From: Agromyces marinus
GTDB taxonomy: Bacteria > Actinomycetota > Actinomycetes > Actinomycetales > Microbacteriaceae
Assembly (NCBI RefSeq): GCF_021442325.1
Contig: NZ_CP087879.1
Coordinates: forward strand, 1,116,001-1,180,000
DNA: 64,000 nt
Direction of reading: 5' to 3'
Of the stretch, positions 44,057 to 52,064 are shown piece after piece. The notes beneath the pieces were generated by a model. That model worked only from the letters and a program-made list of their open reading frames with translations, was not told the DNA's origin and made no database searches. The translations under genes were made by a program, and so were the position numbers. The first letter of the stretch is position 1. Each line of letters starts with the position of its first letter.

Positions 44057-45739
44057 ATGTCGAGCGTCGCGCAACCGGTCATCCTCGTCGTGGCGCGCGA
44101 CCCCCGGGTCCGTGCCGCGATCGTCGCCGAGCTCGAGCGGCGGTACGCCGCCGACTACGGCATCGAGCAGGCCGACGACGATGCCGCCGCCGCGACGCGT
44201 ATCGACGACATCGCCGCCCGAGGGGCGCACCTCGCGTTGATCCTCGCCGACCGCGCGGGAGACGTCGACGGCCGCAGCCTGTTCGCGCGGGCGCGCACGC
44301 GCTTCCCCGACGTGCGCCGCGGCCGCCTCATCGAGTGGGGCCAGTGGGGCGACGCGGCCGTGCGCGACGAGATCCTCTCGCTCATGGGCGCGGGCGAACT
44401 CGAGTACTACGTGATCCGGCCGTGGCACTCGCCCGACGAGTACTTCCACCGCACGATCACCGAGTTCCTGCTCGAGTGGGAACGCTCCATCGGACTGCGT
44501 CCGCGCGAGGTCGCCGTGATCGGCCGGGCCGGGTTGCCGCGCACGCACGAACTGCGGAGCCTGCTCGCACGCGGCGGGGTTCCCCACGAGTGGCTCGAGC
44601 CCGAGACGGATGCCGCTCGCACGCGCCTCGCGGCCGCGGGCGTCGGCGAGGTGCCCGACCGGCCGATCGTGGTCATGCTCGACGGCCGCGTGCTGCGCGA
44701 CCCCGGCAATGCCGAGCTCGCCGAGGCGTATGGACTCACCACGTCGCTCGGCGACGACCCGAGCGCCGACGTCGTCGTCGTCGGGGCGGGCCCGGGCGGG
44801 CTCGCGGCGGGCGTGTACGCGGCTTCCGAGGGGCTCGAGGTGCTCATCGTCGAACGCGAGTCGATCGGCGGGCAGGCCGGGTCCAGTTCGCTCATCCGCA
44901 ACTACCTCGGATTCTCTCGAGGGATCTCCGGATCCGAGCTCGCGCAGCGCGCGTACCAGCAGGCCTGGGTGTTCGGGGCCCGGTTCGCGCACGCGCGGGA
45001 GGCCGTCGCGATGGAGGCGGGCGAGTCCGGGTTCGTGGTGCACGTCGCTCCCGAGGATGCGATCCGCTGCCGCGCGATCGTGCTCGCGACGGGCGTGTCG
45101 TACCGGCGACTGGACGTCGCCGGACTCGAGGCGTTCGAGGGCGCGGGGGTGTACTACGGTGCGTCGGCGATGGAGGCGCAGTGGATGGTCGGCCGCCCCG
45201 TGTTCGTCATCGGCGGCGGCAACTCCGCGGGGCAGGCGGCGCTGCACCTGGCGCGGTACGCGGCATCCGTCACGCTCCTCGTGCGGGGCTCGGGCCTCGC
45301 TGAGAGCATGTCGCAGTACCTCATCGACCAACTCGCCGCGCAGGGCGTCGAGGTGCGCACGCGCGTCGAGGTCGTCGGCGGCGGCGGCGACGGGGTGCTC
45401 GAGCGCATCCGCCTGCGCGACCGCGACACGGGTGTCGAGGTCGACGAGGCGTGCGGGGGGCTGTTCGTGCTCATCGGCGCGGCGCCGCGGACCGGCTGGC
45501 TTCCCGAGGGCATCCTCCGCGATCGTTGGGGGTACGTGCTCACGGGCCCCGACATGATCGCGCAGGGCGGTGCCGAGACGTGGCCGCTCGAGCGCGACCC
45601 GTTCCCGCTCGAGACGAGCGTTCCGGGCATCTTCGCGGTCGGCGACGCCCGGCGGGGTTCGGTCAAGCGCGTGGCGTCCGCGGTCGGGGAGGGTTCGGTC
45701 GTCGTCGCGGCGGTGCATGCGCACCTCGCGACGAGCTGA
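44057..45739 (+). CDS. Receiver-like domain fused to a thioredoxin-reductase-like flavoprotein
   Basis: This 560-residue protein has three parts. Residues 1-140 resemble a response-regulator receiver (acceptor-like D65 in ILADRAG; the usual KPW reads RPW at 121-123). Residues about 148-230 look like a thioredoxin/glutaredoxin fold without a CxxC. Residues about 237-560 are a thioredoxin-reductase-like FAD/NAD(P)H domain with GAGPGG at 243-248, an NAD(P)H site GGGNSAGQAAL near 386-397 and a C-terminal FAVGDAR motif. The redox-active CxxC of thioredoxin reductase is replaced by YYGASAMEA (366-374), so it cannot reduce thioredoxin by the usual route. Similar fusions are annotated in actinobacteria as fused response regulator/thioredoxin-disulfide reductase. 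It converges with mutY. Confidence 0.8.
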   Translation: MSSVAQPVILVVARDPRVRAAIVAELERRYAADYGIEQADDDAAAATRIDDIAARGAHLALILADRAGDVDGRSLFARARTRFPDVRRGRLIEWGQWGDAAVRDEILSLMGAGELEYYVIRPWHSPDEYFHRTITEFLLEWERSIGLRPREVAVIGRAGLPRTHELRSLLARGGVPHEWLEPETDAARTRLAAAGVGEVPDRPIVVMLDGRVLRDPGNAELAEAYGLTTSLGDDPSADVVVVGAGPGGLAAGVYAASEGLEVLIVERESIGGQAGSSSLIRNYLGFSRGISGSELAQRAYQQAWVFGARFAHAREAVAMEAGESGFVVHVAPEDAIRCRAIVLATGVSYRRLDVAGLEAFEGAGVYYGASAMEAQWMVGRPVFVIGGGNSAGQAALHLARYAASVTLLVRGSGLAESMSQYLIDQLAAQGVEVRTRVEVVGGGGDGVLERIRLRDRDTGVEVDEACGGLFVLIGAAPRTGWLPEGILRDRWGYVLTGPDMIAQGGAETWPLERDPFPLETSVPGIFAVGDARRGSVKRVASAVGEGSVVVAAVHAHLATS

Positions 45740-45750
45740 CCGGTGTGCGA

Positions 45751-46659
45751 TCAGGAGCCGGGGAGCGCGTAGCCTCCGTGCGAGTGCACCGCGAGGCCGT
45801 CCGCGACGAGGGTCGTCAGGGCGCGACCGAGCCGGTCGTCGGGCACGACGGGCTCGAGGTCCTCGCGCGGAACCGGCCGGTGCGCGGCCCGCAGTTCGCG
45901 CATGACGAGTCCGCGCGCCTCGCGGTCGCTGCCGGCGAACCGCGCCTGCCGCGGCCGCCGTGGGGCGTCGGAGGCCGGGTGCCCCGCCGCGCGCCAGGCG
46001 CAGCGCCCGGCGATGGGGCACGCGTCGCACCGCGGCGCGCGGGCGACGCACACCGTCGCGCCGAGCTCCATCGCCGCCGCGTTGAACGCGCGCGCCTCGG
46101 CCGGATCATCGGGCAGGACGGCCGCCATCGCCTCGAGGTCGCGCCTGGACGACGGGGGTCCTGCGTCGGGCCGTCCGTCGATCGCCCGCGCGAGCACCCG
46201 GCGCGTGTTGGTGTCGACGACCGGGTGCCGGTCGCCGAACGCGAACGCCGCGACGGCCCGTGCCGTGTACGGTCCGACGCCCTGGAGTGCCAGGAGCGCG
46301 TCGAGGTCGCGCGGCACCCGGCCGCCGTGGCGCTCGACGATCTCGGTGGCCGCCCGGTGCAGCCACAGCGCCCGGCGCGGGTACCCGAGCCGATCCCACA
46401 TGCGCACGGCCTCGCCCGGAGGCGCGGCCGCGAGATCGGCGGGCGTCGGCCACCGCCGCATCCACTCCTCCCACCTGGGCTGCACGCGGGCGACCTGGGT
46501 CTGCTGCAGCATGAACTCGCTGACGAGCACGGCCCACGCCGAGACATCGGCGGCACGCCACGGCAGCGGCCGCGCGGCATCCGCGAACCAGGCGACGACG
46601 GCCGACGCGATCGGGGCATGATCGTGCTCGCGGTCGGCGATCGACGCGGGCGGGGTCAT
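45751..46659 (-). CDS. mutY: A/G-specific adenine glycosylase
   Basis: This 302-residue base-excision repair enzyme removes adenine mispaired with 8-oxoguanine. It has RPLPWR, the catalytic-region EFMLQQTQVARV, the helix-hairpin-helix LQGVGPYTARAVAAFAFG, the Asp of VVDTNTRRVLAR and the iron-sulfur C-x6-C-x2-C-x5-C (CVARAPRCDACPIAGRC). The C-terminal 8-oxoG recognition domain is short, as is common in actinobacteria. The ATG lies 6 nt after TACGCT (minus strand). Only 23 bp separate its start from the divergent kinase gene. Confidence 0.93.
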   Translation of the reverse strand: MTPPASIADREHDHAPIASAVVAWFADAARPLPWRAADVSAWAVLVSEFMLQQTQVARVQPRWEEWMRRWPTPADLAAAPPGEAVRMWDRLGYPRRALWLHRAATEIVERHGGRVPRDLDALLALQGVGPYTARAVAAFAFGDRHPVVDTNTRRVLARAIDGRPDAGPPSSRRDLEAMAAVLPDDPAEARAFNAAAMELGATVCVARAPRCDACPIAGRCAWRAAGHPASDAPRRPRQARFAGSDREARGLVMRELRAAHRPVPREDLEPVVPDDRLGRALTTLVADGLAVHSHGGYALPGS

Positions 46660-46665
46660 CCGTCC

Positions 46666-46675
46666 AGCGTAGGCT
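46666..46675. promoter_or_regulatory. Overlapping divergent -10 boxes of mutY and the kinase gene
   Basis: TACGCT on the minus strand (46666-46671) for mutY and TAGGCT on the plus strand (46670-46675) for the kinase share the central TA. Each is 6-7 nt from its start codon, so both genes should be leaderless and cannot easily fire at once. Confidence 0.5.
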
Positions 46676-46682
46676 TCGAGTC

Positions 46683-47279
46683 ATGCGCTTGGTCACCACG
46701 CCCCGGGTCGCGTTCCTGCGTCAGGTCGCCGACGACGTGCTCGCACGCATCGGTCGAGGGCGGGTGATCGTCGCGATCGACGGCCCGGTGCGCAGCGGCA
46801 AGACGCAGCTCGCGGACGACCTGGCCGACGTGCTCCGCGAGCGCGACCTGGCCGTGTTCCGGGCCAGCTCGGAGGATTTCCACCGGTCGCGCGAAGCGCA
46901 GGCCGCCTACGGTCCCGACACCGCCGAGCGGTACTGGCGGTACGGCATCGACGAGTCGCTCCTGGACCGCACGCTCGTCGACCCGTTCCGGATGGCCGGC
47001 TCGACGGCGTTCGTGACCCGCGCGTTCGACCTGGTGCGCGACGCGTGGGTCGAACCGAAGTGGGTCACCGGGCCTGCCGACGCGATCCTCGTGCTCGACG
47101 GGCGATTCCTGCTCCGCGAGCGCCTGCGCGACCAGTGGGACGTCGCGATCGCGGTCGACGGCGAGCCGACGGACGCCGCCGACCGTCTCGCCTATGCCGC
47201 GAGCGACCCGCGCGAGGTCGCGGCGATCGTGATCGACCAGTCCGACCCGGAGCATCCCCGCCGCGCCGGGGCCCGCTGA
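46683..47279 (+). CDS. Uridine-kinase-like P-loop protein
   Basis: This 198-residue protein has a Walker A motif GPVRSGKT (in AIDGPVRSGKTQLADDL) and a uridine-kinase-like layout: SSEDFHR, the DRTLVDPFR region and LVLDGRFLLRERLRDQWD. It is shorter than Udk and probably phosphorylates a nucleoside or a small metabolite; the substrate is unknown. The ATG follows TAGGCT by 7 nt, with no ribosome site. It is convergent with the membrane-protein gene after 7 bp. Confidence 0.75.
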   Translation: MRLVTTPRVAFLRQVADDVLARIGRGRVIVAIDGPVRSGKTQLADDLADVLRERDLAVFRASSEDFHRSREAQAAYGPDTAERYWRYGIDESLLDRTLVDPFRMAGSTAFVTRAFDLVRDAWVEPKWVTGPADAILVLDGRFLLRERLRDQWDVAIAVDGEPTDAADRLAYAASDPREVAAIVIDQSDPEHPRRAGAR

Positions 47280-47286
47280 GCGCGGA

Positions 47287-48243
47287 TCATCCCGCGGCGG
47301 GCTCAGCCTGCTCGCGGCCGAGCCGGCCGACGATGAGCTTCCCGAGCAGGCCGAGCACCGCGACGACCACGGCGACGATGATCGGCGGGAGCGCGAGTGA
47401 GGGGTCGGTCACCGCGGCCCGGAACACGTCTCCGGCGTAGTCGAGCATCTCGACCGGGTCGCGCGCGAGCACCCGGCTGCTGGCCGCGTTCGACACCGCG
47501 GTGATGAGCGCCGGTCCGATCCAGAGCACCGCGAGCGCGACGAGCGCACCGAGCACCCGGCCGACGCTCGCGACCCCGGCCCACGCGATCGCGGCGCCGA
47601 CGAGGACCGCGGGCAGCCAGCGCAGGAGGTCGAGCACCTGCGCCGACGCGGGGTCCACCACCGGGAAGAGGTCGTGGATGAGGAGCAGCCGGACCCAGCC
47701 CGGCGTGAGGACCGCCGTGATCGCGAGCCCGATGACGGCCCCGCCCGGCGGAGCGGCCGCGACGAGCAGCATGACCACGAGCCCGACGAACACCGCCAGG
47801 GTCGCGATGCCGACGAGCGCGGCCAGGTAGAGCGTCGATTCGGGTCGTTCTTCGAGGCCGTCGCGCACGACCGTCGCGGTCTGCGCGATCGCGAAGACCT
47901 GGACGGCGAGCAGTCCGAGCAGCATCCACGCCGTGCCCGGACGCCGCCGTACCGGCCGGGTCGCACGGGCCGCGACCCCGGCGAACGCCGAGCCGACGAT
48001 CAGCAGCGCGGCGATGATCGACAGCGCGTACTGGCTGAACGGCAGCAGCACGAGCGGGTACGACTCGGGCGGGGTATCGGTCGCCCAGAGGTTCTGCAGC
48101 GGCAGTCGCATGCCTGAGAGCACCCACGGCAGGAGGCCGAGTGCTGCGGCAGCGGCTCCGATCGGCAGGCACAGCCACCAGCGAATCGGGCGAGGGCCGG
48201 TCTCGTCGGGTTCCGCGGATGACTCGGGCTCGCTGGGTTCCAC
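47287..48243 (-). CDS. Multi-pass membrane protein of unknown function
   Basis: This protein of about 318 residues has an acidic N-terminus (EPSEPESSAEPDETGP) and about eight predicted transmembrane helices. I recognise no family motif. The GTG at 48243 is the best start because it gives the hydrophilic N-terminus directly before the first helix and has gagcgag-type purines upstream; the longer frame is a shadow of panE. It probably forms a transcript separate from panE (68 bp gap; TAGGGT on the minus strand near 48283-48288). Confidence 0.65.
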   Translation of the reverse strand: MEPSEPESSAEPDETGPRPIRWWLCLPIGAAAAALGLLPWVLSGMRLPLQNLWATDTPPESYPLVLLPFSQYALSIIAALLIVGSAFAGVAARATRPVRRRPGTAWMLLGLLAVQVFAIAQTATVVRDGLEERPESTLYLAALVGIATLAVFVGLVVMLLVAAAPPGGAVIGLAITAVLTPGWVRLLLIHDLFPVVDPASAQVLDLLRWLPAVLVGAAIAWAGVASVGRVLGALVALAVLWIGPALITAVSNAASSRVLARDPVEMLDYAGDVFRAAVTDPSLALPPIIVAVVVAVLGLLGKLIVGRLGREQAEPAAG

Positions 48244-48311
48244 GTCGACTCGTCTCGCTCGGCGGATCGGACTGCGCCGAACCCTAGCCGGTCGGGCGCG
48301 CCGCCGGCGTG

Positions 48312-49316
48312 CTACGCGCCGGTGTGCGCGAGGACCGCGCTCACCCGATCGGCCGGAAGCGGCGTTCCGGCGGACTCGACCTCGTGGACGAGCGCCGTGA
48401 GCGCGCGGTTGACCGGTGCGGCGAGCCCTGCGGCATCCGCTGCCCGGACGACCGCGCCGTTGAGGAAGTCGACCTCGGTCGGCTGTCCGCGGCGCAGGCT
48501 CTGCTGGGTCGAGCCGAGGTTGGGAACCCGGCCCATGCGCACGCGCATGAGCCACGGCAGCACCTGCCCGATCGCGAGGGGCAGGCGCGCGAACAGGCGC
48601 AGGCGCCGGTCGCCGAGGCCCTGCAGGGCGCCGAAGCGGATGCCGCCGGCGATGCCGACCCGCACGCACTCGCGCATCGACGCGGTCACGACCCGGCGCA
48701 GCGCCCGGTCGCCGAGGACGTCCTGCACCGAGCGGCCGACGATCGCGGGCACGGCGTTGAGCATGTTGACGACGAGCTTGGTCCACTGCGCGCCGCGGAA
48801 GTTCGCGACGGCGACGACCGGCACGGCGCCCGAGAGGAGCGCCGCGACGCGACGCACCTCGCCGTCGGGCTCGCCGTCGCCGCGGCCCAGGTAGCTGGCC
48901 GCGGCCGTGGTGACCCGCACCGAGCCCGGCTCGGTGTAGTTCGCGGCGATGATCGAGAGCATGCCCATGCACGAGGAGGCGGGCAGGAGGCGCTCGGCCG
49001 CAGCGACGCCGTCGAGCCCGTTCTGCACGACCACGACCGGAACGCCGTCGATCGCGTCGGCGTTCGCGGTGATCGCGGCGGCGGCGTCCTGTGCCTTGGT
49101 GCACACGAGCACGAGGTCCGGCCGCGCGGACAACCGCTCGGCCGCCGCAGGTCGCGCATGGACCTCGCCGTAGCCGCCGGTCAGGCGGATGCCGCCCGCG
49201 CGGATCGCCTCGAGGCCGGCGCCGCGGGCCGTCACCTCCACGTCGTGCCCCGCTCGGGTGAGCAGGGCGGCGAACGTGCCGCCGAGCGCACCCGCACCGA
49301 TGATCCCGATCCTCAC
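48312..49316 (-). CDS. panE: 2-Dehydropantoate 2-reductase family protein
   Basis: This 334-residue NADPH enzyme of the PanE/ApbA family converts ketopantoate to pantoate for CoA synthesis. It has GIIGAGALGG at the N-terminus, VVQNGLDG, the catalytic Lys in QWTKLVVN and the substrate-site STQQSLRRGQPTEVDFLNG near the C-terminus. The GTG start lies 6 nt after TACGCT (minus strand), hence leaderless. Genomes often carry several paralogues, so the symbol marks the family rather than a proven role. Confidence 0.82.
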   Translation of the reverse strand: MRIGIIGAGALGGTFAALLTRAGHDVEVTARGAGLEAIRAGGIRLTGGYGEVHARPAAAERLSARPDLVLVCTKAQDAAAAITANADAIDGVPVVVVQNGLDGVAAAERLLPASSCMGMLSIIAANYTEPGSVRVTTAAASYLGRGDGEPDGEVRRVAALLSGAVPVVAVANFRGAQWTKLVVNMLNAVPAIVGRSVQDVLGDRALRRVVTASMRECVRVGIAGGIRFGALQGLGDRRLRLFARLPLAIGQVLPWLMRVRMGRVPNLGSTQQSLRRGQPTEVDFLNGAVVRAADAAGLAAPVNRALTALVHEVESAGTPLPADRVSAVLAHTGA

Positions 49317-49322
49317 CGGACC

Positions 49323-49328
49323 AGCGTA
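49323..49328 (-). promoter_or_regulatory. -10 box of panE (leaderless)
   Basis: TACGCT on the minus strand, 6 nt before the GTG at 49316. Confidence 0.5.
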
Positions 49329-49360
49329 GGCGCACGACGGAGCCCGGCGGTCCGCGCTGT

Positions 49361-49366
49361 TAGCCT
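49361..49366 (+). promoter_or_regulatory. -10 box of truB (leaderless)
   Basis: TAGCCT, 7 nt before the GTG start at 49374. It is divergent from the panE box 32 bp away, so the two -35 regions interleave. Confidence 0.45.
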
Positions 49367-49373
49367 GTACGGC

Positions 49374-50279
49374 GTGAACAGCGGCATCCTCCTCGTCGAC
49401 AAGCCGCAGGGGATGACCAGCCATGACGTCGTCGCCCGCGTGCGGCGACTCGCGGGCACGCGCAAGGTCGGCCACGCCGGCACGCTCGACCCGATGGCCA
49501 CCGGCCTGCTCCTGATCGGCGTCGAGGGCTCCACGCGCCTGCTGCACCACCTCGTCGGGCTCGACAAGGAGTACCTCGCGACGATCCGACTCGGGTGGGG
49601 CACGACGACCGACGATGCCGAGGGGGAGGCGCTGCCCGCGGCATCCGCCGACCTCGTCGCGGGCCTCGGACGCGAGGCGGTCCTCGCCCGCATGGCCGAG
49701 CTCACGGGCACCATCGACCAGGTTCCGAGCTCGGTCAGCGCGGTCAAGGTCGACGGCAAGCGCGCCTACCGCCGTGTGCGCGACGGCGAGGCCGTCGACC
49801 TTCCGGCCAGGACGGTGACCGTGTCGGTCTTCGAGGCGGGCGCCCAGCGGGCGGGCGACGGATGGCTCGACCTCGACGTGCGCGTCGCGTGCTCGTCCGG
49901 CACCTACGTGCGCGCGCTCGCGCGCGACCTCGGCGCGGGGCTCGGCGTCGGCGGGCACCTGACCGCGCTGCGTCGCACCCGGATCGGCGCGTTCGACGTC
50001 GCCGAGGCCGGCGGGCTCGAGGGGTTCGACGTCGCGGCCGCCAGGCTCGCGCCGGCGGCCGCCGCGCGCCGCGTGCTCCCCGCGATCGGGGTCGACGAGG
50101 ACGGCGTGCGCGACCTGCGCCACGGCAAGCGCATCGCGGCGCCGCCGGGGGCCGGGACCATCGCGGCCGGCGATCCCATCGCGGCGGTCGGCCCGGGCGA
50201 CGTGCTCGTCGCCGTCGTCGAACGACGCGGCCCGCAGCTCAAGGTCGTCACCGGATTCCCCGCCGAGGAGGGCGCATGA
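49374..50279 (+). CDS. truB: tRNA pseudouridine(55) synthase
   Basis: This 301-residue enzyme modifies U55 of tRNA. It begins with GILLVDKPQGMTSHDVV and has the catalytic Asp in VGHAGTLDPMATGLL, the KRAYRRVRDGE segment and SSGTYVRALARDLG. The C-terminal domain is of the actinobacterial length. The GTG at 49374 lies 7 nt after TAGCCT. The frame upstream is antisense to panE. It overlaps the next gene by 4 bp. Confidence 0.94.
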   Translation: MNSGILLVDKPQGMTSHDVVARVRRLAGTRKVGHAGTLDPMATGLLLIGVEGSTRLLHHLVGLDKEYLATIRLGWGTTTDDAEGEALPAASADLVAGLGREAVLARMAELTGTIDQVPSSVSAVKVDGKRAYRRVRDGEAVDLPARTVTVSVFEAGAQRAGDGWLDLDVRVACSSGTYVRALARDLGAGLGVGGHLTALRRTRIGAFDVAEAGGLEGFDVAAARLAPAAAARRVLPAIGVDEDGVRDLRHGKRIAAPPGAGTIAAGDPIAAVGPGDVLVAVVERRGPQLKVVTGFPAEEGA

Positions 50280-50644
50280 TCGAGTGGTTCGCGTACGTGC
50301 AGGTCGCCGTCGCGGTCGTCGCGGGCGTGCTGTGCCTGGTGCTCGGCCTGGCCGGCCGGGTCCCGAACGACCTCGTGCTCGGGGCGCTCGCGGTCGTCGA
50401 ACTGCTGCTGATCGCGCAGGTGGTCGTCGCACTCGTCGCGCCCGCGGTCGGCAACGCCGCTGCCGGGAGCGTGCTCGAGTTCTGGGTGTACCTCGTCAGT
50501 GCGGTGCTGCTGCCGCCCGCGGCGGCGTTCTGGGCGCTCGTCGATCGCGGGCGCTGGGCGACCGTCGTGTGCGGGGTCGCCGCGCTCGCCGTGGCGGTCA
50601 TGCTGTACCGCATGCTGCAGATCTGGACGGTCCCGCTGTCGTGA
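50276..50644 (+). CDS. Small four-helix membrane protein
   Basis: This 122-residue protein consists almost entirely of four hydrophobic helices (MIEWFAYVQVAVAVVAG..., ending MLQIWTVPLS). No known domain is recognised. It starts in the truB stop (ATGA) with ribosome site gaggaggg, so it is translated from the truB transcript, and is followed after 26 bp by another membrane protein. From recall, similar small membrane proteins sit between truB and ribF in other actinobacteria. Confidence 0.75.
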   Translation: MIEWFAYVQVAVAVVAGVLCLVLGLAGRVPNDLVLGALAVVELLLIAQVVVALVAPAVGNAAAGSVLEFWVYLVSAVLLPPAAAFWALVDRGRWATVVCGVAALAVAVMLYRMLQIWTVPLS

Positions 50645-50670
50645 GGCGGGGTCTGGGAGAATCGGACGAC

Positions 50671-51138
50671 ATGAACGAGACATCCACCGCGCCCGCGCCC
50701 GAGCGGGCACGTCGACGCGGTCGGCTGAGCGGCGTCGGGCGCGTGCTCGTCGCCGTGTACGGGGTGCTCGCGCTCGCCGCGACCGGCCGGTCGCTCGTGC
50801 AGATCGTGGAGCGCTTCGACGAGGCGCCGATCGCGTACGGGCTCTCGGCGTTCGCGGCGCTCGTCTACATCCTGGCGACCGTCGCGCTCGTGCGGCCCGG
50901 TCGCGTCTGGTACCGGGTGGCGTGGGCGACGATCGCGTTCGAGTTCACGGGCGTGATCGTCGTCGGGCTCGTGAGCGTGCTGCGGCCGGACCTGTTCCCG
51001 GACGACACCGTCTGGTCGTACTTCGGCATGGGCTACCTGTTCATCCCGCTCGTGCTGCCGCCGCTCGGCATGTGGTGGCTCGCCCGCCACCCGGTCGCCG
51101 GGAACGGCGCCGAGGCGGACGCTCGGGAGGGCGAGTGA
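50671..51138 (+). CDS. Membrane protein between truB and ribF
   Basis: This 155-residue protein has a basic N-terminus (ERARRRGRLSG) and four predicted helices; residues such as WYRVAWATIAFEF and FPDDTVWSYFGMGYLF are typical of a conserved actinobacterial hypothetical family. Function is unknown. It follows the previous small membrane gene after 26 bp and overlaps the ribF start by 4 bp (GTGA), which couples it to flavin-kinase synthesis. Confidence 0.75.
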   Translation: MNETSTAPAPERARRRGRLSGVGRVLVAVYGVLALAATGRSLVQIVERFDEAPIAYGLSAFAALVYILATVALVRPGRVWYRVAWATIAFEFTGVIVVGLVSVLRPDLFPDDTVWSYFGMGYLFIPLVLPPLGMWWLARHPVAGNGAEADAREGE

Positions 51139-52064
51139 GGACCTTCCCGGGGATCGAGGCGGTCACCGCGCACTTCGGTCCGTCCGCCGTGACGATCGGC
51201 AAGTTCGACGGGGTGCACCAGGGCCACCGTGCGGTCATCGGCGAGCTGCGGCGCATCGCCGACGCGCGGGGCCTCGAGTCGGTCGCGATCACGTTCGACC
51301 GGCACCCGGCGGCGTTCCACGCGCCCGGGCAGGCGCCGCCCGAGCTCGTCAGCACCCGGCAGAAGCTCGAACTGCTGGCCACGACGGGCCTGGATGCCAC
51401 GGTGCTCCTGCACTACGACGGCGGGTTGGCCGGCCACACGGCCGAGGCGTTCGTCCGCAGGTACCTCGTCGACGCGCTCGACGCGCGGGTGCTCCTGGTC
51501 GGGCACGACTTCCGGTACGGGGCCGGCAACGAGGGCGATGTCGAGATGCTCCGCCGTCAGGGCGAGGAGCACGGGTTCGAGGTCGTCGTGGTCGACGACG
51601 TCGTGCCCGAGGGCGGGCGCCGGGTGTCCTCGACGTGGATCCGGGAACTGCTCGACGCCGGGGACGTCGCGCACGCGGCCGAACTGCTCGGGCACCAGCC
51701 GACGGTGCGCGGCATCGTCGTGCACGGCTTCAAGCGCGGGCGTGAACTCGGGTACCCGACGGCGAACCTGTCGCCGGAGTCGGAGGGCCTCATCCCGGCC
51801 GACGGCGTCTACGCGGGGTGGCTCGTCGACGGCGGGGTGCGTTACCCGGCTGCCATCTCGGTCGGTGACAACCCCACCTTCGAGGGCGTGCGCAAGAAGC
51901 AGGTCGAGGCGTACGTCCTCGACCGGGACCTCGACCTCTACGATCACGTGGTCGATGTCGAATTCGTCGAGCGCATCCGCGGCATGGAGCGCTTCGACGG
52001 CGTCGAGGCGCTCGTCGCGCGCATGGCCGTCGACGTGGAGCGCGTGCGCGAACTCGTGTCGTGA
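51135..52064 (+). CDS. ribF: Bifunctional riboflavin kinase/FAD synthetase
   Basis: This 309-residue enzyme makes FMN and FAD from riboflavin. The N-terminal adenylyltransferase has TIGKFDGVHQGHRAVI, FDRHPAAF and the GHDFRYGAGNEGDVEML region. The C-terminal kinase has VVHGFKRGRELGYPTANL and DGVYAGWL. The GTG start overlaps the preceding stop. Its last 121 bp overlap, on the opposite strand, the end of the MFS transporter gene. Confidence 0.94.
   Translation: MRTFPGIEAVTAHFGPSAVTIGKFDGVHQGHRAVIGELRRIADARGLESVAITFDRHPAAFHAPGQAPPELVSTRQKLELLATTGLDATVLLHYDGGLAGHTAEAFVRRYLVDALDARVLLVGHDFRYGAGNEGDVEMLRRQGEEHGFEVVVVDDVVPEGGRRVSSTWIRELLDAGDVAHAAELLGHQPTVRGIVVHGFKRGRELGYPTANLSPESEGLIPADGVYAGWLVDGGVRYPAAISVGDNPTFEGVRKKQVEAYVLDRDLDLYDHVVDVEFVERIRGMERFDGVEALVARMAVDVERVRELVS

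Noticed and set aside
40298-46051. 1917-codon open frame on the minus strand
   Set aside because: It runs antisense across ylxR, infB, rbfA and the TrxR-like gene; composition is that of a shadow frame.
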